This document shows positions 38,703 through 49,337 of a stretch of 64,000 nucleotides of DNA, in pieces. Positions within the stretch are counted from its first letter, which is position 1. Each line of letters opens with the position of its first letter. The stretch spans positions 85,017,139-85,081,138 of the forward strand of contig NC_132918.1 in NCBI RefSeq assembly GCF_047675955.1, given 5' to 3'. A model generated the notes under the pieces. The model was not told the DNA's origin and made no database searches. It worked only from the letters and a program-made list of their open reading frames with translations. Source of the DNA: Chlorocebus sabaeus. Lineage: Eukaryota; Chordata; Mammalia; Primates; Cercopithecidae. Position numbers and translations under genes: made by a program.

Positions 38703-39240
38703 TAGGTCAGGGTTTCTCAGTTTCGGCCTGATTGACATTTTTAGACCAGATAATTATTTGTCGAGAGGTGGGAGGGTGGTACTGCCCTGCGTACTGCAGG
38801 AGGCTCAGTGATATCCCTGTCCTCTCTACCTACTACAGGTAGCCAATAATAACCTTCCCCATCAACCCCTAGATATTGCCAAATGTCCACTAGAGGGCAA
38901 AATTGCTCCTTTTTTTTTTTTCTTTCTTTGAGGTGGAATTTTGCTCTTGTTACCCAGGCTGGAGTGCAGTGACACGATCTTGGCTCACTGCAACCTCTGC
39001 CTCCTGGGTTCAAGCGATTATCCTGCCTCAGCCTCCCAAGTAGCTGGGATTACAGGCGCCCACCACCATGCCCGGCCGATTTTTTATATTTTTAGGAGAG
39101 ACGGGTTTTCACCATGTTGGTCAGGCTGGTCTCAAACTCCCGACCTCAGGTGATCCACCCTCCTCGACCTCCCAAAGTGCTGGGATTACAGGAGTGAGCC
39201 ACCGTGCCCGGCCAATCGCTCCCTCTTGAGAGCCACTGTT
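38703..39240 (+). mobile_element. MER20 DNA transposon, split by an Alu
   Basis: GGTCAGGGTTTCTCAGTTTC, GACATTTTTAGACCAGATAAT, CAGGAGGCTCAGTGATATCCC and ATTGCCAAATGTCCACTAGA follow the MER20 consensus order. The element breaks at 38909 at an antisense Alu (38910-39213) and finishes at 39214-39240 with CTTGAGAGCCACTG. The sequence around the junctions (AATTGCTCC and AATCGCTCC) is the Alu target duplication. Confidence 0.82.
38910..39213 (-). mobile_element. AluS-like, full length, antisense, inside MER20
   Basis: T-run and GAGGTGGAATTTTGCTC through to CACCGTGCCCGGCC. Relative to P3H2 it is in the sense orientation. Confidence 0.95.
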
Positions 39241-39400
39241 GTAAGCCCTCATCATCTCTTAATTACTGCCGCAGCCTCCAAATTGCTCTCCCTGTTTCAC
39301 TACTTACCCTCACATGCTTCTAATGAATCCTACTGGCTTAAATCTGATTATATATCTTTTCCTGCCCACAGGTCTTCAATGGGTAACATTTAGTAACATT

Positions 39401-39517
39401 TAGACGGGGTTTCGCCATGTTGGCCAGGCTGGTTTCGAACCCCTGACCTCAGGTGATCTGCCCGCCTCGGCCTCCCCCAAGTGCTAGGATTACAGGAGTG
39501 AGCCACCGCGCCCAGCC
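39401..39517 (-). mobile_element. Alu left-arm fragment, antisense
   Basis: GACGGGGTTTCGCCATGTTG through to CACCGCGCCCAGCC. The 5' side is preceded by a tandem TAACATTTAG duplication at 39384-39403. Confidence 0.92.
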
Positions 39518-39829
39518 GAGGAAAACAATCCTGATGCTTAACAAATGGACACACACATAAAGCTTTCACATCTGTTGACCACAAAAAATTATTGTAATCC
39601 TGTCTCTCATTAAGGGAAAGAAATTCAAGAGCTGGAACCAATATATATGAAGCTTCGAACATCCCTGCATCCTTAAAAGGATGTTGCTAAATACTCCTTG
39701 AGAACTGAGACGCTTTAAAGTAATTCATACTAAGCATGAGAATCGGCCAGCTCTAATGACTTCTTCATAGGTAGGCATTTTTTTTGTTTTGTTTTTTTTC
39801 TTCAGAGATTCAATCTGAAAAAAGACGTC

Positions 39830-39915
39830 TAGGCCAGGAACTCCCAAACTCTGCTGCTGCACGTTCGAATCACCTGGGGAGCTTTTAAAACTCCTGAAAC
39901 ACAGATGTTGGTTCG
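39830..39915 (+). mobile_element. MER5-type hAT fragment
   Basis: CACGTTCGAATCACCTGGGG then AGCTTTTAAAACTCCTGAAA, the 5' half of a MER5A-like element. Confidence 0.7.
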
Positions 39916-40009
39916 TAAAGCTCAATAGATGCTTTCCACGTGTAGCAAACAATCGTTCACAGCCTGGGATAATTTAGCTGCGGAAAAAGTTCTGCTCATT
40001 TCCCACTGT

Positions 40010-40030
40010 GGCCACTAGATGCCGCTACGG
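40010..40030 (+). promoter_or_regulatory. CTCF-like motif
   Basis: GGCCACTAGATGCCGCTACGG resembles the CTCF core CCACTAG-(A/G)(G/T)GGCGCTA, with a C where the core expects G. It lies in non-repeat sequence of the last P3H2 intron. Confidence 0.35.
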
Positions 40031-40440
40031 CCTGAAGACTGGAGAGGTTTTCTAGTACTTTTCCACCAGAGGAAGGGACATTGGCACTGATGTTTCCTGA
40101 TCACAAAGGAGCAAAGAGAACTTACTTTGGGTTAGCTTATTTTGAGAGAACAATACCTTGGAAGAGAGAGTTTGGATAGTGAATGATGAACTAGATTAAA
40201 TGTCTGCTGAATTGAATACTAAAATAGTGAGGTAATTTTTCAATAATTTTATCTTCACTGTCTACCCATTTACGTAGGTTCCTTAGTTTAAAAAAAAAAA
40301 AAAGATGCTTTGATGGAATGCTGGCATTTTGGAGATGGAAAATACCAGGATATAAAGTAATTATAAGGGAAGGCGATTGTTTGCTGCCCCTTGAGATTTT
40401 CAGGACTCTGTGCTCTGGTCCTTTTGTTAGGGCCATTCTT

Positions 40441-40756
40441 TCTTTCTTTTTCCTTTTTTTTCTTTTTTGAGACGGAGTCTCGCTCTTGTCATCCAGTCTG
40501 GAGTGCAGTGGAGTGATCTCAGTTCACTGCAACCGCAGCCTTCACCTCCTGGGTTCAAGCAATTCTCCTGCCTCAGCCTCCCAAGTAGCTGGGATTACAA
40601 GCGTGCGCCACCCAGTCCGGCGAATTTTTGTATTTTTCGTAGAGACGAGGTTTCACCATGTGGCCAGGCTGGTCTCCAACTCCTGACCTCAGGTGATCCA
40701 CCCACCTTGGCCTCCAAAAGTGCTGGCATTACAGGCGTGAGCCGCCGCGCCCAGCC
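40441..40756 (-). mobile_element. AluS-like, full length, antisense
   Basis: Pyrimidine-rich head then GAGACGGAGTCTCGCTCTTG through to CCGCCGCGCCCAGCC. Confidence 0.95.
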
Positions 40757-41714
40757 AGGGCCATTTTTTCTGTGCCTGGTTATCCTCTTCGCTTCTAGGT
40801 CTGAGCTTTTAGAAGTCTTCCTTGATTCTCTGCTACAAAGTGTATACTGCTGTCTTCTTACAGCCTATTTACTACCTGATCTGTCCAAGCTCCTCGTAGT
40901 CCAGGACCTTGTTCTGTTCACCCGTCTACCCTAGAGCCTACCTAGCAGAGTTTCCCAGGCAGATAATAATAGCTCTTCTGTACAATCAAAGGTCATAATA
41001 GGTCTTTTGTAAAATATATGAAAGAATGGCTTAGGGAATGTGGGCAAACACTTTGTGAGCTAGATTTCATGGTGAAAAGTATATGAGAAAAAGACATTTT
41101 TAAATAGTTTCTGATGACATTGGATTCAATTCAGAAAACTAAGAAGGAAAACTGGATAGAACGCCAGTTTTAAGAATAGAATTTCATAGCTTCATCAATA
41201 CTTGGGGCTGGAGAAGATTTGGAGGTCATCCATTTAAGCCTCTGCTACGATGTTTTAGATTCCATTTCAGCGTTCCATGCCAAGCAGTTGTCGGGGCTTT
41301 GATTGGAGCCATCCAATCAGTGCTTCCAAAGCAGACAATTCTGCCAAACTGTGGTGACTATTTGAAAGTTATTCCTTGGATTTAGCCCAAATTTTCCCTC
41401 CAGGGCTTCTATCCATTGGTCTTAATTCTTGCCTCTGCAGCTCCACAAGTAAAGACTATGACATCTGCCCATGGGCTTCCAAAACGATGAGATCATGGTC
41501 TCCTCCTAGCTAAGTGTCCTCAGCTACTTTGCAATAATAATATTTAAATATTTAATGTAATAATAGTGATAAGTAATAATAATCTTTTAGGTTTCCTTGC
41601 CCTCTTTCAAATACATTTCATAAATGATTCAATACTATTTCTTATGATTTGCGAGAAAACAAATCAGTCTTCTGGGTGACCAATAAAAGGTGATTCCTCC
41701 CTGATGCCCCAGGG

Positions 41715-42008
41715 TTTTTGTTTTTGTTTTGAGACAGTCTTGCCCTGTTGCCCAGGCTGAAGTGCAATGGTGTGATCTCGGCTCACTGCAATTTACGCCT
41801 CCCAGGTTCAAGTGATTCTCCTGCCTCAGCTTCCCGAGTAACTGGAACTACAGGCACCTGCCACCACATCCAGCTAATTTTGTATTTTTAGTAGAGATGG
41901 GGTTTCAGCATGTTGATCAGGCTGGTCTTGAACTCCTGACCTCAAGTAATCCACCTGCCTTGGCCTCCCAAAGTTCTGGGATTACAGGAGTGAGTCATGG
42001 CTCCCAGG
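41715..42008 (-). mobile_element. AluS-like, antisense
   Basis: GAGACAGTCTTGCCCTGTTG through to GAGTCATGGCTCCCAGG, with diverged ends. Confidence 0.93.
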
Positions 42009-42116
42009 CTTACAATTTGTTAATAAGCTGAAGACAGATTAGTGACTATCAAATATCATTGACATAGCTATTTCTACAAACACCTTCACTTATTAAAACA
42101 TATCTGATTAAGAACT

Positions 42117-42411
42117 GGCCGGGCACCGTGGCTCAAGCCTGTAATCCAGCACTTTGGGAGGCCGAGGTGGGTGGATCATGAGGTCAGGAGATCGAGACCA
42201 CCCTGGCTAACACGATGAAACCCCGTCTCTACTAAAAATACAAAAAAATCAGCCAGGCATGGTGGCGGGCACCTGTAGTCCCAGCTACTGGGGAGGCTAA
42301 GGCAGGAGAATGACGTGAACCCGGGAGGCGGAGATTGCAGTGAACCGAGATTACACCACTGCACTCCAGCCTGGGTGACAGAGCGAGACTCTGTCTCAAA
42401 AAAAAAAGAAA
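42117..42411 (+). mobile_element. AluY-like, full length, sense
   Basis: GGCCGGGCACCGTGGCTCAA to an A-tail, with GGTCAGGAGATCGAGACC. It lies about 100 bp from the antisense Alu at 41715-42008 and only about 100 bp from the donor side of the catalytic exon at 42509. Confidence 0.95.
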
Positions 42412-42508
42412 CTACCTTTACCCTCTTCTCTTCCTCAGATGGAGCAATTTAAAGGACTTTTCAGATGAAGCAAGCCTAATTGGCTTTCTGGGTGGGTGAG
42501 AAACTCAC

Positions 42509-42649
42509 CAATTCTCTATAAAGTGGGTCCAAGGTGAACCACAGAGCCACAGCACACCTCTTTCCCTTGGTGACTGCCTTCACCCCATGAGGGTTCTCTC
42601 CTCCAGATGAGAAGCTGATCATGCGCCCACATTTTGGTTTTATAGAAGC
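42509..42649 (-). CDS. P3H2: P3H2 coding exon (exon 14), 141 bp, carries distal His and 2OG-binding Arg
   Basis: Exactly 47 codons in phase 0. It opens with ASIKPKCGRMISFSSGGENP and ends ALWFTLDPLYREL. The His in ENPHGV is the third iron ligand. An Arg lies ten residues further on (in KGKRC), the spacing known for the 2-oxoglutarate carboxylate-binding Arg in this family. Acceptor TTCTCAG, donor GTGAGT. In-frame skipping of this exon would leave KDEL intact but should abolish catalysis. Confidence 0.96.
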
Positions 42650-45118
42650 CTGAGAAAGAAAGCAAAAATTAGACCTTCAACTGCTGTATCATAAACATTT
42701 CCACAACTCCTGCCTCTCTGGTCTATGAGATTATTTGAGTTAAGGACTGAAGCGAAGAATAAAGGAATCCTGCGATTGAAGATGATGTAAATTATCTCAG
42801 TTTTCTCACCTGTAAAACAAAGGTAAGCTCAAAACAATATATAGCTCAGAAAATTAAAAAAAAAAATTTTCAAGTAAAACGTGCAGCAAAGTCCATGTAC
42901 ATAGTAATTATTCAATACATGCTATATGATAGCCTGCAAATTCAAAGAAAGCAAAGTTTTTCTCTCATAATTCATTTCTGTAGCTTTCGCACTAGCGAAC
43001 CATCTGGATACAAGGTAGGTGTCCACTCCATACTTGTGGAATTAACAAACAAACAAACAGAACATCTGTAGTGCTGCCAAAGTTCTGTTATCGATCTAGG
43101 TAGGGGTTACATGAGTGTATCTGCTTTCTAATTTTTAAATTGTACATTCATGGTTTATGTGCTTTTCGTAATATCAACATTTTTAAAAGTCAAAAGTCAT
43201 AATTCTGTATGATATTTCCTTTACACTATTGTTTCCCAGTGATCTTTTAGGCATTGTTTGAACATCTCCAGTGGTGAGAACGCGACACCCCTTGGTGTGG
43301 CCTATTCGCCATCGCCTTTAAGTGTTTTAAGATTGACACAGTCCTTCGCAGCTTATACACTGCTCAGGTGGAGCTGTCTACAGCGTTTAGGTAGAAGAGT
43401 GTAGTGAGAGAAAAAGAAATACTGCTGGGCTCACTGAGCCAGGGTAGAACATCAAACAAGCTGCCTCTTCAAGTTGAGTGAGCTTAAGCAACTGTATTAC
43501 AGGCCTTGCTTCTGTGTTTAAAGAAGTGTCTCAGGTGAGTCGGGTCCATTTTGTCTTTCTTGGGAAATACAGAAACTTTATTCATTCTTCTGTAGAGCTC
43601 AGAAAAATCAAGTAAAACCAAAAAGGCGGCGCTAGCCATTTTACTAGGTGAGAACATGGACGGGTTCTAACTGGCCATTTTCTGAATTGACTTGAGTTGA
43701 CACATGCCCATAAATCTTTGGTTTCCTTCTGCATAAAATCAGCTGGCGGGTTTTCACTGCTAGCTTCAGGAAGAACATTAGAAAAATGTCCTAAAGTCCT
43801 TGATCGCTACATAACATAGGTACTCCCGGACTACGTGACTCCATATGGAAGGTCAGAGGTAGGTGGAGGAGTCAGAAAGCCAGAGGGACAGGTGGGCGCA
43901 TATGTGTTTATGTGTGCACGTGTGTGTGTGTGTGTCTGTGTGAGTCTGCATGTGTGTGTCTATGTGACTTATGTGTGAGTGTTAAAGGGAAGAGCAGAGA
44001 AAAAGCAGTTTCTCGTTACTCTCATATTCACAATAACTGAAGATTTGTCTTTGCTGGAATTGCTTTTCCTAAACAGCTTTATCAAGGCGACTTTTCTGAT
44101 GTAAATCTAGAGAGTTCACGAGTTAGTGGTATCCTCAGTATCAATCTGATTCTGTTTTTCTGGAGAAGGAATGTGTACATTTCCACAAGAAACAGCAAAA
44201 TAAGCAAAATGTAAAACATATGAAGTAAGATAGAAAAGCCATCTGAGTAAGTGGCCTTGGGATGTTTGAATTTCAGGTTTTCTGGGCTGCCCCTCCCTAG
44301 TGCTGGTCAGGACTCCCTCAAACACGCGTTTGCCAGTGCTTCTGTGTGATTACCAAGTCTTGGTAACATCTTATAAGGTTAAAGAAAGGGTGTGGGGACA
44401 AATTAGTATTTTCTCTCTTCTGGAATTGAAAGTACTTTTAAACGTGAATAACTTTGGGAAAGTTTAGGAAAAGAAGCTGTGAACTGCATGAGGCAGTTGG
44501 GATTGATTACAGGTGTTACAGGTGTGGATTCACAAGGATCTCTAAGACCCATCTCATCACACAGCATACATCAACTGTTACATGTCAGGTGTTTGGAGGA
44601 ATAAACATGTTTTAGTGAACCTGCTTCCATGTATGACATTGTTTCTACAGCAAAAACATGTTACGAAGTTTAGATAAATGATTATAAACATACTTTTGTA
44701 ACACAGTCCCGTTTATACTGAATTTAATTTTTCATGAAACAAATGGAACTCATTAAATTTTATCTTCTTTGAACCTGCACAGAGAAACCAACATCCTTGA
44801 ATTCCCAGGTCTCATAAACAAATGCTGCTATTGAAAAGAACCCACGTATCTTAGAAGTACACTAAGCATAATTTAAAATAATCCTTTTGCTTTCCGTCTA
44901 ACTGATGATTGATTTAGAAAAGCATTTGTGCTGTAATTGTCTTTAATAAAAGAAAAATTTCAGCCACCTTTCAGATAATTATACAACTTCCAGATGTTTC
45001 CAAAGTAAAGGACTCAGAAGACTTTGCTTCCTTGTGTGGCCTCAAGTTATGCCATTTGTCTGCTCCATTTGTCCCTCCACAGTCAAAGGGAAACTAAAAC
45101 AGAAAAATACCCATTTCT

Positions 45119-45142
45119 TGTTGTTGTTGTTGTTGTTGTTAC
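45119..45142. repeat. (TTG)n trinucleotide repeat
   Basis: Eight or so TTG units. Confidence 0.95.
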
Positions 45143-45511
45143 TGGTACTAGAATAAACTTCCTATGGGGAACAAATAAGAACTGGCTTGCATAAGAATTT
45201 TAGTTATCTATATTATTCCCTAAAATGGCATTGTATGCATTAATATGAAGTATAACTCATTTGAGGAAATAAATGTTCTCAAACAGAAACTTTTGGATTA
45301 AAATTTTTTTAAATAAGTTTTACCTATTTTAGGGGAGGCTAGATTCAGGGTTTTAAAAAATAGCTATAGATTTTAATTAAAATTGTAGCACTCTAAAAGG
45401 AGAATATTATCTGCTTCCACATCTTTAAAAAGCAGAATTCCAGTTAACTTGACATTCAACAGTTAATGAAACAGGCATCCCCTGCTTTAAGCATTAAGCA
45501 TTTCCAAATAC

Positions 45512-45530
45512 GGCCACTAGATGGAGGAGA
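45512..45530 (+). promoter_or_regulatory. CTCF-like motif
   Basis: GGCCACTAGATGGAGGAGA, shares GGCCACTAGAT with the site at 40010 and matches the CTCF core over CCACTAGATGG. Confidence 0.35.
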
Positions 45531-46173
45531 AGCGAAGAAATCTTTTCAACCACCTGTCTGACTTCCTTTGAAACTGTGAAATGCCAGTGTTTTTGTACCT
45601 CAGTTTCAGTGTTAGCAGAGACTAGAAATAAAATGCTTCCTATACACAAGCTTTCCCAGAAGTGAAAAAAAAACTTCTGGATTTTAAACTCCAATACAGA
45701 TCGTCAGTCCTTATTTAATTTATCAGATTATGGAGCATTAAATTACCCCCATATTAACAGTTAAGTTTTTTACCCAAAAAGTGAGGCATCATGACTTTTT
45801 AAGATACATTACTGTATGAAGTTACATGAAATATTTTTCTTAGTTATTACAATGTTTCTAGACAATTTTAACCAGAATCCTTATAGGAATCACCTTTAAA
45901 CCCAGTAATACATACTTTTTGATATTATCTGCTTATACCACAGTACCGCGTCATGAATGACATGTGTGTGTCATGAATGGTACATATGTTTCACTAATGA
46001 GAAAAGCATGTAAGCTAAGAGGGACAAGCATAACATTCAAGAAACGTTTAGAAATAGCTTCTATAATGCCAAAATTTTGAAGTTTATCACATACATGTCC
46101 CAACTACTTAGATTTTGTATGGTGGTAAGAGATACCTGGTAATCTATAATCTGCTTACTTCCTCAATTGGACA

Positions 46174-48267
46174 TTTTTTTTTATTAGACTTTTAAGTTCT
46201 GGGGTACCTGTGCAGAATGTGCAGGCTTGTTACCTAGGTATACATGTGCCATGGTGGTTTGCTGGACCCATCAACCCGTCATCTACATGAGGTATTTCTC
46301 CTAATGCTATCGCCGTGACAGGCCCTGGTGTGTGATGTTCCCCTCTCTGTGCCCATGTGTTCTCATTGTTCAACTCCCACTTATGGGTGAGAACATGCGG
46401 TGTTTGGTTTTCTGTTCCTGTGTTTGCGTGCTGAGAATGATGGTTTCCAGCTTCATCCATGTCCCTGAAAAGGACATGGACTCTGTTGCGGGAAGTCAGG
46501 GACCCCGAATGGAGGGACCGGCGTCAAAATCGAGAGAATGAACAAGCCTTCATCGCCATGGCACATTTATATAAAAAGAAAGGGAGAGATGTTGCGGGAA
46601 GTCAGGGACCCCGAACGGAGGGGCCAGCTGAAGCCATGGCAGAAGAACAAAAATTGTGAAGATTTCATGGACATTGATTAGTTCCCCAAATTAATACTTT
46701 TATAATTTCTTACACCTGTCTTTACTGTAATCTCTTACATGGACACTTATCACTTCCCCAGTCAATACCCCTGTGTCTTCCTATGCCTGTCTTTACTTTA
46801 ATCTCTTAATCCTGTCATCTTCTTCGTAAACTGAGGAGGATGAATGTCGCCTCAGGACCCTGTAATTGTGTCAACTGCACAAATTGTTTGTAGACCATGT
46901 GTGTTTGAACAATATGAAATCTGGGCATCTTAAAAAAAAAAGAACAGGATAACAGCGATGTTCAGGGAACAAGAGAGGTAACTTTGAACTGGCCGCGGGT
47001 GAGCCGGACGGAACAGAGCTATATTTCTCCTCTTTCATAAGCAAATAGGAGAAATATTGCTGAATTCTTTTTCTCGGCAAGGAACACCCCTGAGAAAGAG
47101 AATGCGCCCTGAAGATAGGCCTATAAATGGCCCCTTTAGAAGGCATCCCGTCTTTTATGGTCGAAGCCAAAGGGATGAAATAAGCCCTGGTCTCCGGTAG
47201 CACTCCCAGGCTTATTAGGACGAGGAAAATTCCCGCCTAATAAATTGTGGTCAGACAGGTTGTCTGCTCTCAAACCCTGTTTCCTGATAAGATGTTATCA
47301 ATGACAATGCGTGCCTGAAACTTCATTAGCAATTTTAATTTCACTTCATCTGGTGGTCCTGTGATCTCGCCCTGCCTCCATTTGCTTTGTGATATTTTAT
47401 TACCTTGTGAAGTATGTGATCTCTGTGACCCACACCCTATTCGTGCACTCCCTCCCCTTTTGAAAATCACTTAGAAAAACTTGCTGGTTTTACGGCTTGG
47501 GGAACATCATGGATCCTGCCAACATGTGATGTCTCCCCCCGACACCCAGCTTTAAATTTCTCTCTCTTGAGCTCTTTCCCTTTATTTCTCAACCCAGCCG
47601 AGACACTTAGGAAATAGAAAAGAACCCATGTTAAACATCAGGAGTGGGTTCTCCTGATAGAACTCATCCTTTTTTATGAATGCGTAGTATTCCATGGTGT
47701 ATATGTGCCACATTTTCTTTATCTAGTCTATCACTGATGAGCATTTGGGTTGGTTCCAAGTCTTTGCTATTGTGAACTGTGCTGCAATAAACATCCATGT
47801 GCATGTGTCTTTATAGTAGAATGATTTATAACCCTTTGGGTATATACCCAGTAATGGGATTGCTGGGTCAAATGGAATTTCTGGTTCTAGATCCTTGAGG
47901 AATCGCCACACTGTCTTCCACAACGGTTGAACTAATTTACACTTCCACCAACAGTGGAAAAGCATTCCTATTTCTCCACATCCTCTCCAGCATCTGTTGT
48001 TTCCTGCCTTTTAATGACCGCATTTCTAACTGGTGTGAGATGGTATCTCATTGTGGTTTTGATTTGCATTTCTCTAATGACCAGTGATGATGAGCTTTTT
48101 TTCATATGTTTGTTGGCCACATAAATGTCTTCTTTTGAGAAGTGTCTGTTCATATCCTTCTCCCAGTTTTTGATGGGGTTGTTTGCTTTTTTCTTGTAAA
48201 TTTGTTTAAGTTCTTTGTAGATTCTGGATATTAGCCCTTTGTCAGATGGATAGATTGCAAAAATTTT
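46174..48267 (-). mobile_element. L1 3' part (primate-type), split by an LTR
   Basis: Minus-strand L1 3' end. Its poly-A appears as a T-run at 46174-46182, then the usual 3' UTR (46183-46477) and the end of ORF2 (47666-48267). The ORF2 translation is broken by stops and frameshifts. The copy is 5'-truncated at 48267, exactly where MTAP sequence begins. The interval 46484-47659 is a later HERV-K-like insertion. It resembles the L1 at 12770-13845 closely enough to suggest related primate subfamilies. Confidence 0.92.
46484..47659 (+). mobile_element. HERV-K-like (class II) LTR with residual internal sequence
   Basis: A full LTR runs from TGTTGCGGG at 46590 to about 47659 (roughly 1070 bp). It is preceded by a purine tract at 46573-46589, the expected primer site for plus-strand synthesis. 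Upstream, 46484-46522 is a 39-bp copy of the LTR start, followed by 67 bp of non-LTR sequence. The flanking hexamers GGACTC (46478-46483) and GAACTC (47660-47665) match at five of six positions, and L1 sequence resumes precisely on the far side, so the whole block is one insertion. No intact viral gene is present. I recognise it as a HERV-K-type LTR but cannot assign the subfamily with certainty. Confidence 0.85.
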
Positions 48268-49182
48268 AAAACAAAAAACTGGGCTATATTCTTCAGGCTC
48301 TGGAGGGTTTTTGACCATTCCATGGACCCTACTGAGGTATGGTAGTGAGAAGTAAACTTTTGGCTTTACTAGCATTTTCCTTCAGGGTCTTTAAGTCCCG
48401 GTCCACCAAAACTACTTCCTTGTGCTCCTTCCACCAGTCATAATCTGTCACCATGGCGATACTCGCATACAAATTCCAGCCTCCCTAGCAAGGGCCACCG
48501 CTGGAACTGTGGGCATGTTGATAGCATCCACCCCCAGGTGCAGAACATGAAGTTTTCTGCCCAAGGGCTAAAACAAAGTCCCTCAGTTGTGACCATTGTC
48601 CCCTTTGAATGGCACCAGAGTCCTAGCTTCTTAGCCGTCTCTATAAGAACCTCTCTCATTTGGGGGCAAAACGTCTTGGCTATTGGAATGTGGCACAGTC
48701 GTCTGGCACAAGAATGACTTCCATCACAGAAGGACTGAGGTCTCAAAGAGGTCCTGTCAATGAACTGATCAATTATGACAATATCGCCAGGTTCAATCTC
48801 CTCCCTCAAGCAGCCACAAGCTGTGGTCCCTATGACATGAGTACAGCCCTCTTCCCTCAAAGCCCAGATGTTCGCCTGGTAGCTGACCTTGGAAGGCATG
48901 ATGGTGTGCTGCCTCCCATGCCTTGCAAGGAGGACACAATCAACATTTTTTTAATCTTCCCCAAAATTAAGGCATCAGATGGCTTGCCAAATGAAGTATC
49001 CACATATTTTTCAGTTCTTCCTTCTAAAATTTCTGGATCATCCAGACCTGTTCCACCAATTATTACAATCTTCATGGCGGTGGTGGTGGTGCTTGAGGCC
49101 ATGTCTGCACGGGAAGGGAAGCTGCAGTGGGTGAGCACTCGGGACTAAGGGAACAAAGTGGGCCAGAGAGCGGTAGCTGTTG
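48268..49182 (-). pseudogene. MTAPP2: Processed MTAP pseudogene (probably MTAPP2)
   Basis: An intronless minus-strand copy of 5'-methylthioadenosine phosphorylase mRNA. It begins in what I recall as the MTAP 5' UTR (about 49182), has the start codon at 49100-49102 and runs almost to the native C-terminus, where the Met-Ala-Gln-Phe-Ser-Val region meets L1 sequence at about 48267. The N-terminal phosphate-binding block IIGGTGLDDPEILEGRTEKY is readable. At least four frame breaks are visible: one extra A in an A-run just after GKIK; one base lost near the FMFCTWG segment; one lost near the native CYASIAM; and one lost near TTIPQIGS. The parent enzyme salvages methylthioadenosine in the cytosol, but this copy cannot encode it. 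It lies in a P3H2 intron in the same orientation as P3H2. There is no poly-A tail at its 3' edge. The symbol is from memory of a 3q28 MTAP pseudogene. Confidence 0.93.
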
Positions 49183-49337
49183 AAAATATGTTTTTCTACC
49201 ATTGTGTACGCTCTTTGGCTTACAGACCAAAGGATGCTAACTATATGGTCTTTAAGTAGGCTTCTTTCCAAAGGCACGGGTTTGCTTAGGAAGATGGTGG
49301 TTAAATTGAACTTGTGATTTACTCTTTATTTACATAT

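Larger units (their letters stand above)
38202..42508 (-). other. P3H2 last intron
   Basis: A 4.3-kb GT-AG intron packed with repeats: a MER20 split by an Alu, four further Alu copies or pieces and a MER5 piece. The parts between (38202-38700, 39241-39400, 39519-39820, 40757-41712) hold no other gene. A CTCF-like site is listed at 40010-40030. Confidence 0.9.
42650..46173 (-). other. P3H2 intron, unique part
   Basis: Low-repeat intron sequence. It contains a GT-rich stretch (43919-43970), a (TTG)n repeat (45119-45142) and a CTCF-like site at 45512-45530. A block at 44890-45010 looks unusually rich in homeodomain-like TAAT/ATTA sites. No gene. Confidence 0.7.

Noticed and set aside
38880..38900. 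CTCF-like CCACTAGAGGGC as an independent regulatory site
   Set aside because: It appears to be ordinary MER20 consensus sequence, so it is described with that element instead of as a separate site.
40467..40934. A 155-codon plus-strand frame
   Set aside because: A typical antisense-Alu translation (LALVIQSGVQWSDL pattern), extended by chance into unique sequence.
46459..46659. Open frame across the HERV LTR edge as a retroviral gene
   Set aside because: It spans L1, the duplicated LTR edge and the purine tract; it is a junction artefact, although a few codons may be left from the internal region.
48438..49138. MTAP-like open frames as a functional MTAP paralogue
   Set aside because: The MTAP reading is broken by at least four single-base shifts, has no introns and is truncated by L1 sequence; it is a processed pseudogene.
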